Of a stretch of DNA of 40,940 nt, positions 26,108 to 36,178 are shown in pieces. Made by a program: the position numbers and the translations under genes. The stretch is from the NCBI GenBank assembly GCA_009773335.1, contig WRPF01000036.1, positions 1 to 40,940 on the forward strand, written 5' to 3'. The first letter of the stretch is position 1; the number at the start of each line of letters is the position of its first letter. The notes below the pieces were generated by a model. The model was not told where the DNA came from and did no database searches. It saw nothing but the letters and a program-made list of their open reading frames with translations. This DNA comes from Caulobacteraceae bacterium. Its GTDB lineage: Bacteria; Pseudomonadota; Alphaproteobacteria; Caulobacterales; Aquidulcibacteraceae.

Positions 26108-27348
26108 ACCGCGCGCAACAATGCGTGGCGCTTCTTGCCGACCGAGAGCTTCACGATATTCTCTGCATCGATGTCGCCATCCGAGAGCGCCGCCAGTTCA
26201 TCGGTGATCGCGATGTTATTCACGGCGACGGCGCCGGCCTTGATGTGGCGCTTGGCTTCGCCGTTTGATTCCACGAGACCCGCCCGCCGCAACGCATCGG
26301 CCACGCGCATGCCGGCGATCTCGGCGCGAGGCGTTTCCACGGTGGGCAAGGCGGCTCCGGCGCCGCCGCCAGCGAACGTGGCGCGCGCCGTCTCCTCAGC
26401 CGCGCGCGCGGCTTCTGCGCCGTGAAGCATCGCCGTCGCGGCGTTGGCGAGCGCAATTTTCGCGTCGTTTATCGCGGCGCCATCGCGTGCTTCCAGCCGT
26501 TCGATCTCGTCCAGCGGCACATCGGTGAAGAGGCGCAGGAAGCGCCCGACATCAGCGTCCTCCGCGTTGCGCCAGTACTGCCAGTACTCGTAGGCGCTCA
26601 GCATGTCGGCGTTGAGCCAGACAGCGCCGGCGGCGGTCTTGCCCATCTTTGCGCCCGAGGCGGTGGCGAGGAGCGGCGTCGTCAATCCGAAGACCTCCTT
26701 GCCGTCCACGCGCCGGCAGAGCTCGACGCCGTTGACGATGTTTCCCCACTGGTCCGAGCCGCCCATCTGCAGCGTGCAGCCTGCGCGTCGGTTCAGCTCC
26801 AGAAAGTCCACCGCCTGCATGAGCATGTAGTTGAACTCGAGGAACGTCATCGGCTGCTCGCGCTCAAGCCTCAGCTTGACCGAGTCGAACGAGAGCATCC
26901 GGTTGATCGTAAAGTGCGTGCCGTATTCGCGCAGGAACTCGACGTAGCCGAGCTTCGACAGCCAGTCGTCGTTGTTGACGATGATAGCATCTGTGGAACC
27001 GTCGCCGAAAATCAGGAACTTCTCGAACACGCCACGGATCGAAGCCATGTTGTGGGCGATGTCGGCGTCGCTCAGCATCTTGCGGGATTCGTCTTTTCCG
27101 GACGGATCGCCGATCTTGGTCGTGCCGCCGCCCAGGAGGACGATTGGTTTACCACCGGACTGCTGGAGACGGCGCAACATCATGATTTGGACGAGATTAC
27201 CGACGTGCAGGCTCGGAGCGGTCATGTCGAAACCGATATAGCCGGTCACGACTCCCGCTTGCGCGGCGGCGTCGAGCTCGGCGAGATGGGTGCACTGGTG
27301 GATGTAGCCGCGATCCTGAAGGGTGCGGACGAGGGAGGAACGGATCAT
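26104..27348 (-). CDS. tyrS: Tyrosyl-tRNA synthetase
   Basis: Product of 414 residues, class I synthetase charging tRNA-Tyr. The HIGH-like motif is PSLHVGNL; the KMSKS-like loop is [13 protein letters not shown], the normal KxGKT form for TyrS. Tyrosine-binding segments are YIGFDMTA and [14 protein letters not shown]. The C-terminal S4 RNA-binding domain ([32 protein letters not shown]) is present. The ATG at 27348 is chosen because it precedes the family N-terminus ([19 protein letters not shown]); the frame upstream to 27468 is Arg/Gly-rich and overlaps the promoter region. Confidence 0.96.
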   Translation of the reverse strand: MIRSSLVRTLQDRGYIHQCTHLAELDAAAQAGVVTGYIGFDMTAPSLHVGNLVQIMMLRRLQQSGGKPIVLLGGGTTKIGDPSGKDESRKMLSDADIAHNMASIRGVFEKFLIFGDGSTDAIIVNNDDWLSKLGYVEFLREYGTHFTINRMLSFDSVKLRLEREQPMTFLEFNYMLMQAVDFLELNRRAGCTLQMGGSDQWGNIVNGVELCRRVDGKEVFGLTTPLLATASGAKMGKTAAGAVWLNADMLSAYEYWQYWRNAEDADVGRFLRLFTDVPLDEIERLEARDGAAINDAKIALANAATAMLHGAEAARAAEETARATFAGGGAGAALPTVETPRAEIAGMRVADALRRAGLVESNGEAKRHIKAGAVAVNNIAITDELAALSDGDIDAENIVKLSVGKKRHALLRAV

Positions 27349-27560
27349 GATCCGCCCAGCTAGCACGTCGGCTCCGGCATGGGCAAAGCGTCCCGAACGC
27401 CCTCGTGTTGCTCCTGAGGCGGATTTTCGGGGGCGGGGGCGCCCGGAATCACAGATATTGGCGCGCATAGTGTCGATTGTTTCCGGTTCGGGCTTGCGCG
27501 GCGGTCCGACCCGCCGCTAGCGTCGGCCGGCAGGGCGGCAAGACCCGGCGGGAGGTTCGC

Positions 27561-29804
27561 ATGAAGCGTTGGATCGTGGCGGCGGTGCTCGCGTTGGTCG
27601 GGCTGTGTGGCCTGTACGTGGGCGGCGCGGTGTTCTGGAACTGGTTCGGGCACGCGCGCGGCGCGGGCGAGATCCAGGGCGCCTCGATCCCGGCGGCGGT
27701 GATCGACGCCCGGGACGGCGTCGTGGCGAGCGCTGCGGGCGGCGATTCAAAGCGCATCCTCTTCGGCGACCTGCACGTCCACACGACGTACTCCACCGAC
27801 GCTTTCCTCTGGGCGCTGCCGATGTTCGGCGGCGAGGGCGTCCACCCGCTCGCCGATGCCTGCGATTTCGCGCGCTACTGCTCGCAGCTCGATTTCTTCG
27901 CCGCCACCGACCACGCCGAGGCCATCACGCCCGTGCGCTGGGAAGAGACCAAAACATCGATCCGCCAGTGCAACGCCCGCTCCGGCGATCCAGCGAACCC
28001 GGACATGGTTTCGTTTGTCGGTTTCGAATGGACGCAGGTCGGACGCACGCCGAACGATCACTACGGGCACAAGAACGTCATTTTCCCGGGGCTGGAAGAC
28101 GGCGGCATCGCCCAGCGCGCGATCGCAGCGGCCGGCGTTGCGACGCAGGCGCTACGCGGCAGTCCAGCAGCGCTGAACCGCTGGATTCCGTTTCTCGACT
28201 GGAAGCACAGGCAGGACTATTTCGACTTTCAGAAATACATCAAGGAAACGCGCGACCCGGTCGATTGCGATGCGTCGAAACCGTCGAACGAACTTTCCAG
28301 GGATTGTTTCGAGTCCGCGACCACGCCCGGCGATCTCGTCCGCAAACTGGACGAACAGCGGCTGCGCTACCTGCTCATTCCACACGGCACCAGCTGGGGC
28401 TTCTACACCCCGCCCGGCACGACATTCGACAAGCAGCTCGAGGCGTCGATGCGTCCCGAACGCCAGACGCTCATCGAGGTCATGTCCGGGCACGGCAACT
28501 CCGAGGAATACCGCTCGTGGCGTGAGATCGACACGCAGGACGGGGTCACAGGTGAGTGTCCCGCGCCGACGGACGACTACGAACCCTCGTGCTGGCGCGC
28601 CGGCGAGATCATCCGCGCGCGGTGCGTCGCGGCTGGCGAAACCGCCGAATCCTGCGAGACGCGCGCGGCGGACGTGCGCCATCAGGCTGCGAATCTGGGC
28701 GTCGCCTACCATCTGCTGGTCAGCGGCGAGAAGGTGGAAGACTGGCTCGACAGCGGCCAGTGCCGCGACTGCTTCGTGCCGCCGTTCAGCCATCGACCGC
28801 GCACGTCCGTGCAATACGGGCTGGCGATTCGCAATTTCGACGATCCGGCAAACCCGACGGCATTCCGTTGGGGCTTCATCGGGTCTTCGGACAATCACCG
28901 CGCCCGTCCGGGCACCGGCTTCAAACCCGTGGACCGTCTGCGTCATACGGAGGCGTCCGGGGTGAACTCCGACGAATGGCGCACGCGGATGCTCGGGCCG
29001 CCGGAGCCTCAGACCGCAAGTTCAACAGGCATGACCCAGCAGGATCTGCAGACGCTCGCCGGGTTCCAGCTCACCGAAGTCGAACGGCAGGCGAGCTTCT
29101 TCACGACCGGCGCGATCGCTGCGGTGCATTCTGAAGGGCGCTCGCGCGAGCAGATCTACGCCGCACTGGAACGCCGTGAAGTCTTTGCGACGAGCGGACC
29201 GCGTATGCTCCTGTGGTTCGACCTGATCAACGCGCCGGGCGCCACCGCAGGCGCAACTGTTCCCATGGGCGGCGAAGCGACGATGAATGCGCCGCCGCGG
29301 TTCCGGGTGCGCGCCGTCGGCGATTTCGTGCAGAAGCCGGGATGTCCCTCGTTCACGGAGCAGGGCCTGCCGGAAAACCGGCTGCGGGCGCTCTGCGGCG
29401 GCGAGTGCTACAATCCGGGCGATGCCCGCCACAAGATCACGCGCATCGAAGTGGTCCGCATTCGCCCGCAGGTGCGCGCGGGCGAGGCCGTCGATGGTCT
29501 GATCGAGGACGTCTGGCGCACGTTGCCGTGCAATGACACGGGCGCGGGCTGCACGGCGGAATTCGGCGACACGGACTTTGCGCGTGGCGGACGCGATGCC
29601 TTGTATTACGTCCGGGCGATCCAGGAACCGACGCCGCGCGTGAACGGCGGTGGCTTGCGCGCTACTCGTGACGCGAACGGCAGGACGACGGCGGTTGAAC
29701 CCTGCTGGGGCGACTGGCGCACGTCGCGTTCCGACAACTGCGTCGCGAATGTCGAGGAGCGGGCCTGGTCGTCGCCGATCTATGTGAGTGCGGCGCGGCG
29801 ATGA
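27561..29804 (+). CDS. Exported DUF3604 protein of the PHP metallo-phosphoesterase superfamily
   Basis: Product of 747 residues. An N-terminal membrane anchor or uncleaved signal (residues 4-27) places the rest outside the cytoplasm. PHP-like metal ligands are visible: DLHVHTTYSTDA (His72, His74), FFAATDHAEAI (Asp117, His118), GHGNSEEY and a C-terminal-half GSSDNHRAR. Many cysteines (for example CVAAGETAESCE, CRDCF, CGGECYNPG, CNDTGAGC) suggest several disulfides. DUF3604 has no firmly assigned reaction; a metal-dependent hydrolase acting in the periplasm is likely. GGAGG lies 6 nt before the ATG at 27561. Its stop overlaps the next gene as ATGA. The frame is clean, with no truncation. Confidence 0.88.
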   Translation: MKRWIVAAVLALVGLCGLYVGGAVFWNWFGHARGAGEIQGASIPAAVIDARDGVVASAAGGDSKRILFGDLHVHTTYSTDAFLWALPMFGGEGVHPLADACDFARYCSQLDFFAATDHAEAITPVRWEETKTSIRQCNARSGDPANPDMVSFVGFEWTQVGRTPNDHYGHKNVIFPGLEDGGIAQRAIAAAGVATQALRGSPAALNRWIPFLDWKHRQDYFDFQKYIKETRDPVDCDASKPSNELSRDCFESATTPGDLVRKLDEQRLRYLLIPHGTSWGFYTPPGTTFDKQLEASMRPERQTLIEVMSGHGNSEEYRSWREIDTQDGVTGECPAPTDDYEPSCWRAGEIIRARCVAAGETAESCETRAADVRHQAANLGVAYHLLVSGEKVEDWLDSGQCRDCFVPPFSHRPRTSVQYGLAIRNFDDPANPTAFRWGFIGSSDNHRARPGTGFKPVDRLRHTEASGVNSDEWRTRMLGPPEPQTASSTGMTQQDLQTLAGFQLTEVERQASFFTTGAIAAVHSEGRSREQIYAALERREVFATSGPRMLLWFDLINAPGATAGATVPMGGEATMNAPPRFRVRAVGDFVQKPGCPSFTEQGLPENRLRALCGGECYNPGDARHKITRIEVVRIRPQVRAGEAVDGLIEDVWRTLPCNDTGAGCTAEFGDTDFARGGRDALYYVRAIQEPTPRVNGGGLRATRDANGRTTAVEPCWGDWRTSRSDNCVANVEERAWSSPIYVSAARR

Positions 29805-30631
29805 AGCCTGGCCGGGATGCGCTGTTCCTGGCGGCGGGCGTTCTCGGCCTCGCGGCGGCGGTTGTCAGCGCGATCGGCGCGCCGAAGCTCGAAGCCTTCG
29901 GCGCCGGGGCTGCGGCGGTCGTCGACGGGCGCGCCATTCCGCGCGATGCGGCGGCGCGCGCCGTGGAAGCGCTGCGGAACGACAAGCGTAATCCTGTCAC
30001 GCCGGATGATGAACGCGCGGCCCTTGAGCGCCTGATCGAGGAAGAACTTCTGGTGCAGCGCGGCGTTGCGCTGGGGCTTGCTGAAACCGACATCGGCGCC
30101 CGCAAGGCGATCGTTCAGTCCGTGTTGCAGTTGGCCATCGCGGAGCGCGCCGGCGTGGAGCCAAGCGAGGCGGAGCTACGCGCGTTCCATCGCGACAATG
30201 CCGGCTATTTCGCCCCGGCGGCGCGCGTGCAGGCCAGTCTGGCGTTTGTGCGAGGGGGCGCGGATGTGGCCACCAGAGCCGCTGCTGCAGCGGCGGCGCT
30301 GAAGGCGGGGAAGTCGGCGTCCTCGGTGGGCGATCCACAGGCGCTTGAACTTCCCGCGACCCCGCTGGGGCCGACAGAGCTGCGCAGCTATCTCGGCGCA
30401 GCGCTCACGGCGTCGGCGCTCAAGGCGAAGCCGGGCGATGTCATCACCCTGGAAGGCGATGACGGCTGGCGGGTCCTGCGGATCGATGCGTGGTATGCAG
30501 CACCCGCGCCGCGCTACGAAGAGGTGGCGCAAGAGGTGCAGGCGGAATGGGATCGTCGCGCCGATGAGCTTGCGGTGCGAGGCTACCTTGAACGCCTGAA
30601 GCGGCAGGCCCGGATTGTTCGCAATCCGTGA
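29801..30631 (+). CDS. Membrane-anchored PPIase/SurA-like protein
   Basis: Product of 276 residues. An N-terminal hydrophobic segment (ALFLAAGVLGLAAAVVSAIGA) anchors it, followed by a SurA-type helical region (ERAALERLIEEELLVQRGVALGLAETDIGARKAIVQSVLQ) and a PpiC_2-like region (PSEAELRAFHRDNAGYF ... PGDVITLEGDDGWRVLRIDAW ... YEEVAQEVQAEWDRRADELAVRGYLERLKRQ). It probably acts as a periplasmic folding helper; whether it is an active prolyl isomerase is uncertain because the parvulin core looks reduced. It overlaps the DUF3604 stop (ATGA) and the permease start (TGATG), so all three are cotranslated in one operon. Confidence 0.8.
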   Translation: MKPGRDALFLAAGVLGLAAAVVSAIGAPKLEAFGAGAAAVVDGRAIPRDAAARAVEALRNDKRNPVTPDDERAALERLIEEELLVQRGVALGLAETDIGARKAIVQSVLQLAIAERAGVEPSEAELRAFHRDNAGYFAPAARVQASLAFVRGGADVATRAAAAAAALKAGKSASSVGDPQALELPATPLGPTELRSYLGAALTASALKAKPGDVITLEGDDGWRVLRIDAWYAAPAPRYEEVAQEVQAEWDRRADELAVRGYLERLKRQARIVRNP

Positions 30632-31836
30632 TGGTGCGTCTTCTGGCCTTCCTGATCGCGTTCGGGTGCGCAACGCCCGCAGTCGCGCACACCCGTTCGC
30701 AGTCGGCGTCGCACTGGCGCATCGAGGGCGACATCCTGCGTGGCCGGGTAGAGGCCGATGCGCTGGACGCGACACGGCTCTATGCACTCGGCGACGAGGA
30801 CGAGCCGCTGTCGGAAAAATTCCGCCGGCACGCGGGCGGCGCGTTCACGGTGAAGACCGCCGCCGGCGCGTGTGTCTCCTCAGGCGATGCGCGTGCGACA
30901 TCGGCGCCGGTCGGTCGGGTCGCGGTGGAAATCGTCTTTCGCTGCCCGGCGCACGGCCTGTCGGACGGCCGCCTCGATTTTTCCAGCCGGCTGTTTCTGG
31001 ATGTGGCGGCGAGCCATTTGCATTTTGCGAACTTCAGCGACGGCGCCGGAGGCGAGGGGGAAGCCATCCTGACGGATGCGCACCGCACGGCGCGGATCGC
31101 GATGCAGCCTGAGGCCCGTGCGGAGTCCGCATGGGGATCGTTCCTGCGGTTCTTGCCAATCGGCGCCACGCACGTATGGGGCGGGCTCGACCATCTTGCG
31201 TTCATTCTCGCACTCGCGTTGCTGGCGCGCGGTCTGGCGCCCATCGCCATCGCGGCGACCGGCTTCACGCTCGGGCACACCGCCACCCTCGCGCTCGCCA
31301 CCATGGGAGCGGTGCAGCCGGACGGGTCGACGGTGGAGGCGCTCATCGGATTTACAGTTGCGTTTGTGGCGCTTGAAGCTGCCCGTGACGGGCAGTCGCG
31401 GATGACGCGCTGGTCGGTTCCGATTGCGCTCTGCCTGCTCGCTCTGGCTGCGTTTGCGCTGGTCAGCGGACTCGGGGGCGCGCCGATCGCACTGGCGGGC
31501 CTTGCGGTCTTTGCGTTCGCTTACCCGCGCGGATTCAAGCGCGGTGCGTCGTCGGCGCCCTGGCTTGCCGCCGTGTTCGGGTTGATCCACGGCTGCGGCT
31601 TCGCTGGCGCGCTCAACGAACTTGATCTACCGCGACCGCATCTCGTGTCGGCGCTCGCGGGGTTCAATGTTGGCGTCGAGTTCGCGCAGGCGTCCGTTGT
31701 CCTCCTTGCGCTGGCCGTCGCATGGGCGGCGCGCAGGTTCGCTCCGACCCGAGTCGGCGTCGCCGGCGAAGCGATCACCGCCGGCCTGTTCGGGCTCGGC
31801 GTCTTCTGGTTCGTCAGCAGGACGATTGGCGCCTGA
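30631..31836 (+). CDS. HupE/UreJ-like membrane permease with periplasmic N-terminal domain
   Basis: Product of 401 residues. A signal peptide (LLAFLIAFGCATPAVAH) is followed by a ~150-residue exported domain and then about seven membrane segments. Family motifs are THVWGGLDHLAFILALALLARG, GFTLGHTATLALAT, FTVAFVALEA, AVFGLIHGCGFAGAL and FNVGVEFAQASVVLLAL; the His/Asp-containing motifs resemble the metal-binding motifs of HupE/UreJ nickel permeases. The substrate here is unknown. ATG at 30631 (TGATG overlap with the previous stop) is chosen over GTG at 30628. There are no urease or hydrogenase genes nearby, so the role differs from classical HupE/UreJ. Confidence 0.82.
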   Translation: MVRLLAFLIAFGCATPAVAHTRSQSASHWRIEGDILRGRVEADALDATRLYALGDEDEPLSEKFRRHAGGAFTVKTAAGACVSSGDARATSAPVGRVAVEIVFRCPAHGLSDGRLDFSSRLFLDVAASHLHFANFSDGAGGEGEAILTDAHRTARIAMQPEARAESAWGSFLRFLPIGATHVWGGLDHLAFILALALLARGLAPIAIAATGFTLGHTATLALATMGAVQPDGSTVEALIGFTVAFVALEAARDGQSRMTRWSVPIALCLLALAAFALVSGLGGAPIALAGLAVFAFAYPRGFKRGASSAPWLAAVFGLIHGCGFAGALNELDLPRPHLVSALAGFNVGVEFAQASVVLLALAVAWAARRFAPTRVGVAGEAITAGLFGLGVFWFVSRTIGA

Positions 31837-31842
31837 TTCGCG

Positions 31843-32175
31843 TCAGGCCGGCCGCCGCAAGGCTTCTAGGGCGTCGAATTGCGCCTGCATGACCGCTTCG
31901 CTGCAGTCACGGACGTCTTCCGCAGCAGCGGAGAAGACGTCAATGGCGGGTGCGTCGTCAGCGGCCGGCAAGGCGCCGCCGGTGGGCAGCTGGGTTCGCA
32001 TGAGGTCGCCGCCGGCTTCCAAAAGCGCCTCCTGCAGCATGAGCCAGTTGCCGATCCCCGCGTAGGCGAGTGTGCTCCACGCGGCGACGCAGGACCTGCC
32101 GCCGGGCCATGCGGCCCATAGGTTGGCGGCGAAGGGTGGTTCGTTCGTGTTGGCCGGAAGGCGATCGCTGGACAT
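31843..32175 (-). CDS. Short helical protein, possibly phasin-like
   Basis: Product of 110 residues. GGGAGG lies 6 nt before the ATG at 32175 (TGGGAGGAACAGGATG). The N-terminus is Pro/Asn-rich, then a helical region with aromatic and Met residues (NLWAAWPGG, WSTLAYAGIGNWLMLQEALLEAGGDLM) and a C-terminal helix (AAEDVRDCSEAVMQAQFDALEAL). The amphipathic helices resemble phasin-type granule-associated proteins, but no clear family signature is present. It converges with the permease gene, with 6 bp between the stops. The frame upstream to 32424 overlaps the tRNA and is not protein-like. Confidence 0.55.
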   Translation of the reverse strand: MSSDRLPANTNEPPFAANLWAAWPGGRSCVAAWSTLAYAGIGNWLMLQEALLEAGGDLMRTQLPTGGALPAADDAPAIDVFSAAAEDVRDCSEAVMQAQFDALEALRRPA

Positions 32176-32367
32176 CCTGTTCCTCCCATCTCGTGGCGGC
32201 GGGCCGGGCCCGGGGGCGACGTGTAGCGGATGGCGGCCATTCTCTCGCGTGACCGGGGTACCACTGTCGCAGCCGCGCCGCGACTTACAGTCCGGACATT
32301 TGATGCGCCGGGCCCGGCCACGGCGTGCTTCCCTCCGCGGGCCGGCTCGGATATAGGCCCCGCTTCC

Positions 32368-32442
<75 letters not shown>

Positions 32443-32477
32443 GTTTCCCTGATTCCCGAACGCCCGCGCGGTGGCCC

Positions 32478-32612
32478 ATGGCCGAAAAGGCTGAGCAGAG
32501 CAAAGCGCCCAGACCCGAAGCCGCCGCCCGTGAGGCCCGGCGCGCCAAGGCGCTCAAGACCAATCTTCGGCGTCGCAAGGAAGCCCCCGCGCCGCCGAGG
32601 AATGAAGACTGA
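32478..32612 (+). CDS. Small basic protein between tRNA-Thr and murA
   Basis: Product of 44 residues, rich in Lys, Arg, Ala and Pro: MAEKAEQSKAPRPEAAAR, then REARRAKALKTNLRRRKE and an acidic end. Short proteins of this kind, with a LxxNLRRRK-like core, are frequent just upstream of murA in alphaproteobacteria, but they have no assigned function; nucleic-acid binding would fit the charge. It begins 36 bp after the tRNA. No strong Shine-Dalgarno is visible, so expression is less certain than for its neighbours. Confidence 0.5.
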   Translation: MAEKAEQSKAPRPEAAAREARRAKALKTNLRRRKEAPAPPRNED

Positions 32613-32691
32613 CGGACCTCCGCCTTGCTTCGGCCCGCCTTGCGTCGGATCGGGTCGGGACGCATAAGCCCGCACATCGCGAAAGGCAGTC

Positions 32692-33963
32692 ATGGATCGC
32701 ATCATCATTACGGGCGGTCGTCCGCTCCGTGGCGTCATCCCGATTTCGGGCGCCAAGAACTCGGCGTTGAAGCTGATGGTCGCCTCGCTGCTGAGCAGCG
32801 AACCCCTGACGCTGGACCGCATGCCGCGACTGGCGGATACGCGCTTCACCGCAACCCTGCTTGAAAGTCTCGGCGTCGCCGTGGACTGGCCGGATGCCGG
32901 CGCGACGGTGCGCTTCCATGCGCGCGAGATCACGTCGACCATCGCGCCCTACGATCTGGTGCGAAAGATGCGCGCCTCCTTCAACGTGCTCGGGCCGATG
33001 CTCGCGCGCGTGGGCCATGCAACCGTCTCGCTGCCGGGCGGCTGCGCCATCGGCGCGCGGCCGGTCGATCTGCATCTGAAGGCCTTCGAGGCCATGGGCG
33101 CCGATATCGTCATCGAGCAAGGCTACGTGAAAGCGGCGGCGCTGCGCGGCCTGAAGGGTGCGTCGATTGTCTTCCCGTTCGTTTCCGTTGGCGCGACCGA
33201 GCACGCCATGCTCGCCGCGGTGCTCGCAGACGGCGAGACGACGCTGGAGAACGCCGCGCGAGAGCCGGAGATCGTCGATCTCGCGAACTGCCTGAACGCC
33301 ATGGGCGCAAAGATCGAAGGCGCCGGCGGCGGCGCCATCGTCATCACCGGCGTCACTTCGCTGCGGGAAGCGCGGCACATGGTCGTCGCAGATCGCATCG
33401 AGGCCGGCACGTATGCCATCGCCGCCGCAACCACGGGCGGCGAGGTTCGCCTTGAGGGCGCGGTTGCGCAGCATCTCGGCGCACTGATCCAGGCGCTGCG
33501 CGCGGCGGGCGTGGAGGTGATCCCCGACGCAGACGGCATCGTGGTGCGTCGCGAGAACGGTCGGCTCCAGCCGGTTGATATCGATACGCAGCCGTTCCCT
33601 GGATTCCCGACCGACCTGCAGGCGCAGTTCATGGCGCTGATGGCGCTCGCCGACGGCACGTCGATCGCGCGGGAGAACATCTTCGAGAACCGCTTCATGC
33701 ACGCTCCCGAACTGTCGCGGCTCGGCGCCGACATCACGGTGCGCGGCAAGGAAGCGGTGGTGCGCGGCGTCGCGAAGCTGCACGGGGCGCCTGTGATGGC
33801 GACCGATCTGCGTGCGTCCGTCAGCCTCGTGATCGCAGGCCTTGCGGCGGAAGGCGAGACGATCATCAATCGGGTCTACCACCTCGACCGCGGCTTTGAG
33901 CGGCTCGAGGAAAAGCTGGTCGCGTGTGGCGCCGATGTCCGTCGCGACGGCGGGAGCGCCTGA
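32692..33963 (+). CDS. murA: UDP-N-acetylglucosamine 1-carboxyvinyltransferase
   Basis: Product of 423 residues, the first committed enzyme of peptidoglycan precursor synthesis, moving enolpyruvate from PEP to UDP-GlcNAc. Lys22 is in [11 protein letters not shown], the catalytic cysteine is Cys118 in [16 protein letters not shown] (E. coli Cys115 equivalent, so fosfomycin-sensitive by this criterion). The C-terminal motifs [12 protein letters not shown] and [14 protein letters not shown] are present. It opens the rightward murA-DUF2948-hisD-UPF0262 string typical of alphaproteobacteria. The stop is 3 bp before the DUF2948 start. Confidence 0.97.
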   Translation: MDRIIITGGRPLRGVIPISGAKNSALKLMVASLLSSEPLTLDRMPRLADTRFTATLLESLGVAVDWPDAGATVRFHAREITSTIAPYDLVRKMRASFNVLGPMLARVGHATVSLPGGCAIGARPVDLHLKAFEAMGADIVIEQGYVKAAALRGLKGASIVFPFVSVGATEHAMLAAVLADGETTLENAAREPEIVDLANCLNAMGAKIEGAGGGAIVITGVTSLREARHMVVADRIEAGTYAIAAATTGGEVRLEGAVAQHLGALIQALRAAGVEVIPDADGIVVRRENGRLQPVDIDTQPFPGFPTDLQAQFMALMALADGTSIARENIFENRFMHAPELSRLGADITVRGKEAVVRGVAKLHGAPVMATDLRASVSLVIAGLAAEGETIINRVYHLDRGFERLEEKLVACGADVRRDGGSA

Positions 33964-33966
33964 GCG

Positions 33967-34407
33967 ATGCCTGCGCCGCCGCTGCGCATCCGCGCGGATG
34001 ACAAGGAAGATCTCGCCGTGATCGCTGCGGCGATCCAGGATGCGGCCTTCCTGATGGGCGATGTCGTGTTCGACCCGAAGATGCGAAGGCTCGCAGTCGC
34101 CATGAACCGGTTCCGCTGGGAAGCGGCGGGAAAGCGCGGACCGTTTGAGCGGGTTAGATCGGCGCTTGCCATGGAAGCCGTGCTGGGCGTCAAGAGCCGA
34201 AAAGTGCGCCTTGGCGCGCGCGACGCCGCTGGCGTTCTTCTCGACATCGCGTTTGACCCCGGCGCCGAGGCGCCGGGCGGAGCGATTGTCATGCGGCTCG
34301 GCGGCGGCGGGGATATCCGCCTCGATGTCGAGTGCATCGACGTGACGCTCACCGACTTCGGCGCGCCGTGGCCGACGCCGCGACGTCCCGATCACGAGCG
34401 GTATTGA
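33967..34407 (+). CDS. DUF2948 protein
   Basis: Product of 146 residues. DUF2948 is a small alphaproteobacterial family found next to murA and hisD. Visible features: LRIRADDKEDLAVIAAAIQDA, FLMGDVVFDPKMRRLAVAMNRFRWE, ALAMEAVLGVKSRKVRLGARD, MRLGGGGDIRLDVECIDVTLTDFGAPWPTPRRPDH. No signal peptide or membrane segment, so it is cytoplasmic. Biochemical role unknown; the constant position between cell-wall and histidine genes is the main clue. Confidence 0.9.
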   Translation: MPAPPLRIRADDKEDLAVIAAAIQDAAFLMGDVVFDPKMRRLAVAMNRFRWEAAGKRGPFERVRSALAMEAVLGVKSRKVRLGARDAAGVLLDIAFDPGAEAPGGAIVMRLGGGGDIRLDVECIDVTLTDFGAPWPTPRRPDHERY

Positions 34408-34410
34408 GCG

Positions 34411-35706
34411 ATGGTCCTGCGTCTTGATGCAACTGCGCCCGGCTTTGCGGAAAGCTATCGACGCCTGATCCGCGCGCGTGGCGAGCGGCTGGACCAGGCC
34501 GAAGAAGCGGTGCGGCCGGTACTCGCTGACGTGCGCGCGCGCGGGATCGATGCGGTGCTGGAGTATGCGGCGCGCTTTGACGGCGTGTCGCAGAAGGTCT
34601 CGGACCTGCGCGTCGAGGCGCGCGAGGTGGACGCGGCGGTGGCGGCGTGCGCGCCGGACCTGCTGAAGGCGCTGGAGCTCGCCGCTGAACGTGTCGCGCT
34701 GTTTCACGAACGCCTGCGTCCGCGTGATGAGACTTTTGTCGACGCACAGGGCGTGACGCTCGGCTGGCGCTGGACGCCGGTCGACGCTGCCGGGCTCTAC
34801 GCGCCGGGCGGGCTCGCGGCGTATCCGAGCGCGGTGCTGATGAACGCCATTCCCGCGCGGGTCGCGGGCGTGCAGAGGCTCGCGATGGTGTCGCCGCCCG
34901 GAAAGCTCCTGCAGAACCCGGCAATTCTCGCGGCGGCGAAAATCGCCGGAGTCACGGAGATCTGGCGCGTCGGCGGGGCCCAGGCGATCGCGGCGCTCGC
35001 CTACGGCGCGGGACCGATCGCCGCCTGCGATGTGGTCGTCGGGCCGGGCAACGCCTATGTGGCGGCGGCGAAGAAACTCGTCTTCGGCGATGTTGGCGTC
35101 GATTCCATAGCGGGGCCGTCGGAAGTCTTTGTCGTGGCCGACGCAAGCGTCGATCCACGCTGGATCGCGGCCGACCTTCTCGCGCAGGCCGAACACGATC
35201 CCGACGCGCAATCGGTGCTGTTCACGACCGATCGCGCGTTCGGCGACGCAGTGGCCGCCGCCGTCGAGGCCGACATCGCGGCCGGACGGGCGGGACCATC
35301 GGCGCGGGTGTCGTGGGACAGCTACGGCGCCGTCATCCACATCGCGCGGATAGAGGATGCCGCCGAACTGATCGACGCCGCTGCGCCTGAACACGTGCAG
35401 CTGGCGCTCGCCGATCCCGCGCCGCTGGCGGCGCGCATCCGTCATGCGGGCGCTCTGTTCCTCGGCGCCTATGCGCCGGAAGCGCTCGGCGACTATGTGG
35501 CGGGCCCGAACCACGTGCTGCCGACGGGCCGTCGCGCGCGGTTTGCGTCGGGGCTGTCCACGCTCACCTTCATGAAGCGGACCACCATCATCGGCGCCTC
35601 ACAGGCGGGCGTTGCGGCCATCGGCGGCGCGGCGGCGCGGCTGGCGGATGCGGAAGGTCTGCCTGCGCACGCGCGTTCCGTTCGCTTGCGGCTTGGCGAT
35701 GAGTGA
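34411..35706 (+). CDS. hisD: Histidinol dehydrogenase
   Basis: Product of 431 residues, catalysing the last two oxidations of histidine synthesis (histidinol to histidine, NAD+, zinc). Motifs are [75 protein letters not shown] (zinc Gln/His), EHVQLAL and [19 protein letters not shown] (catalytic His). The UPF0262 start overlaps the last 8 bp. Other his genes are not adjacent. Confidence 0.96.
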   Translation: MVLRLDATAPGFAESYRRLIRARGERLDQAEEAVRPVLADVRARGIDAVLEYAARFDGVSQKVSDLRVEAREVDAAVAACAPDLLKALELAAERVALFHERLRPRDETFVDAQGVTLGWRWTPVDAAGLYAPGGLAAYPSAVLMNAIPARVAGVQRLAMVSPPGKLLQNPAILAAAKIAGVTEIWRVGGAQAIAALAYGAGPIAACDVVVGPGNAYVAAAKKLVFGDVGVDSIAGPSEVFVVADASVDPRWIAADLLAQAEHDPDAQSVLFTTDRAFGDAVAAAVEADIAAGRAGPSARVSWDSYGAVIHIARIEDAAELIDAAAPEHVQLALADPAPLAARIRHAGALFLGAYAPEALGDYVAGPNHVLPTGRRARFASGLSTLTFMKRTTIIGASQAGVAAIGGAAARLADAEGLPAHARSVRLRLGDE

Positions 35707-36172
35707 GAACAATCGTCTCTCCGACGTGCGCCTCGACGAAACCTCGCTCGCTGCGGCGAGCGCCGACGCCGAACACGAGCGGCGGGTGGCGATCTTCGAT
35801 CTGCTGGAGGCGAACTCCTTCGCCGTCGATGGCATGGACGAGGGGCCCTATGCGCTCTTCCTGTCCATCGTCGATCAGCGCCTCGTCTTCCGGATCGACA
35901 AGGAGGACGGCGAGGAACTGCACACCTTCATTCTCTCGCTAGCGCCGTTCCGGAAGGTGATCCGCGACTACTTCCTCGTCTGCGACAGTTATTTCAGCGC
36001 GATACGTTCGGCGACGCCTGCGCAGATCGAGGCCATAGATATGGGGCGCCGCGGCCTTCACAACGAGGGCTCGACGCTGCTTTCCGAACGCCTTGCGGGC
36101 AAGGTCGCGATCGATTTCGACACCGCACGCCGCCTTTTCACGCTCATCTGCGCGCTGCACGTGCGGGGATGA
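35699..36172 (+). CDS. UPF0262 family protein
   Basis: Product of 157 residues. UPF0262 is an alphaproteobacterial family encoded after hisD. Visible segments: [127 protein letters not shown]. Cytoplasmic, with no assigned activity. The ATG at 35699 starts inside hisD; the longer frame upstream is the hisD shadow. The next gene starts within a few bases of its stop. Confidence 0.9.
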   Translation: MSENNRLSDVRLDETSLAAASADAEHERRVAIFDLLEANSFAVDGMDEGPYALFLSIVDQRLVFRIDKEDGEELHTFILSLAPFRKVIRDYFLVCDSYFSAIRSATPAQIEAIDMGRRGLHNEGSTLLSERLAGKVAIDFDTARRLFTLICALHVRG

Positions 36173-36178
36173 CGCGTG

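Noticed and set aside
32554-35514. 986-codon minus-strand ORF opposite murA, DUF2948 and hisD
   Set aside because: It is antisense to three well-recognised genes and its product is low-complexity Arg/His/Asp-rich sequence, a known effect of high GC in the third codon position.
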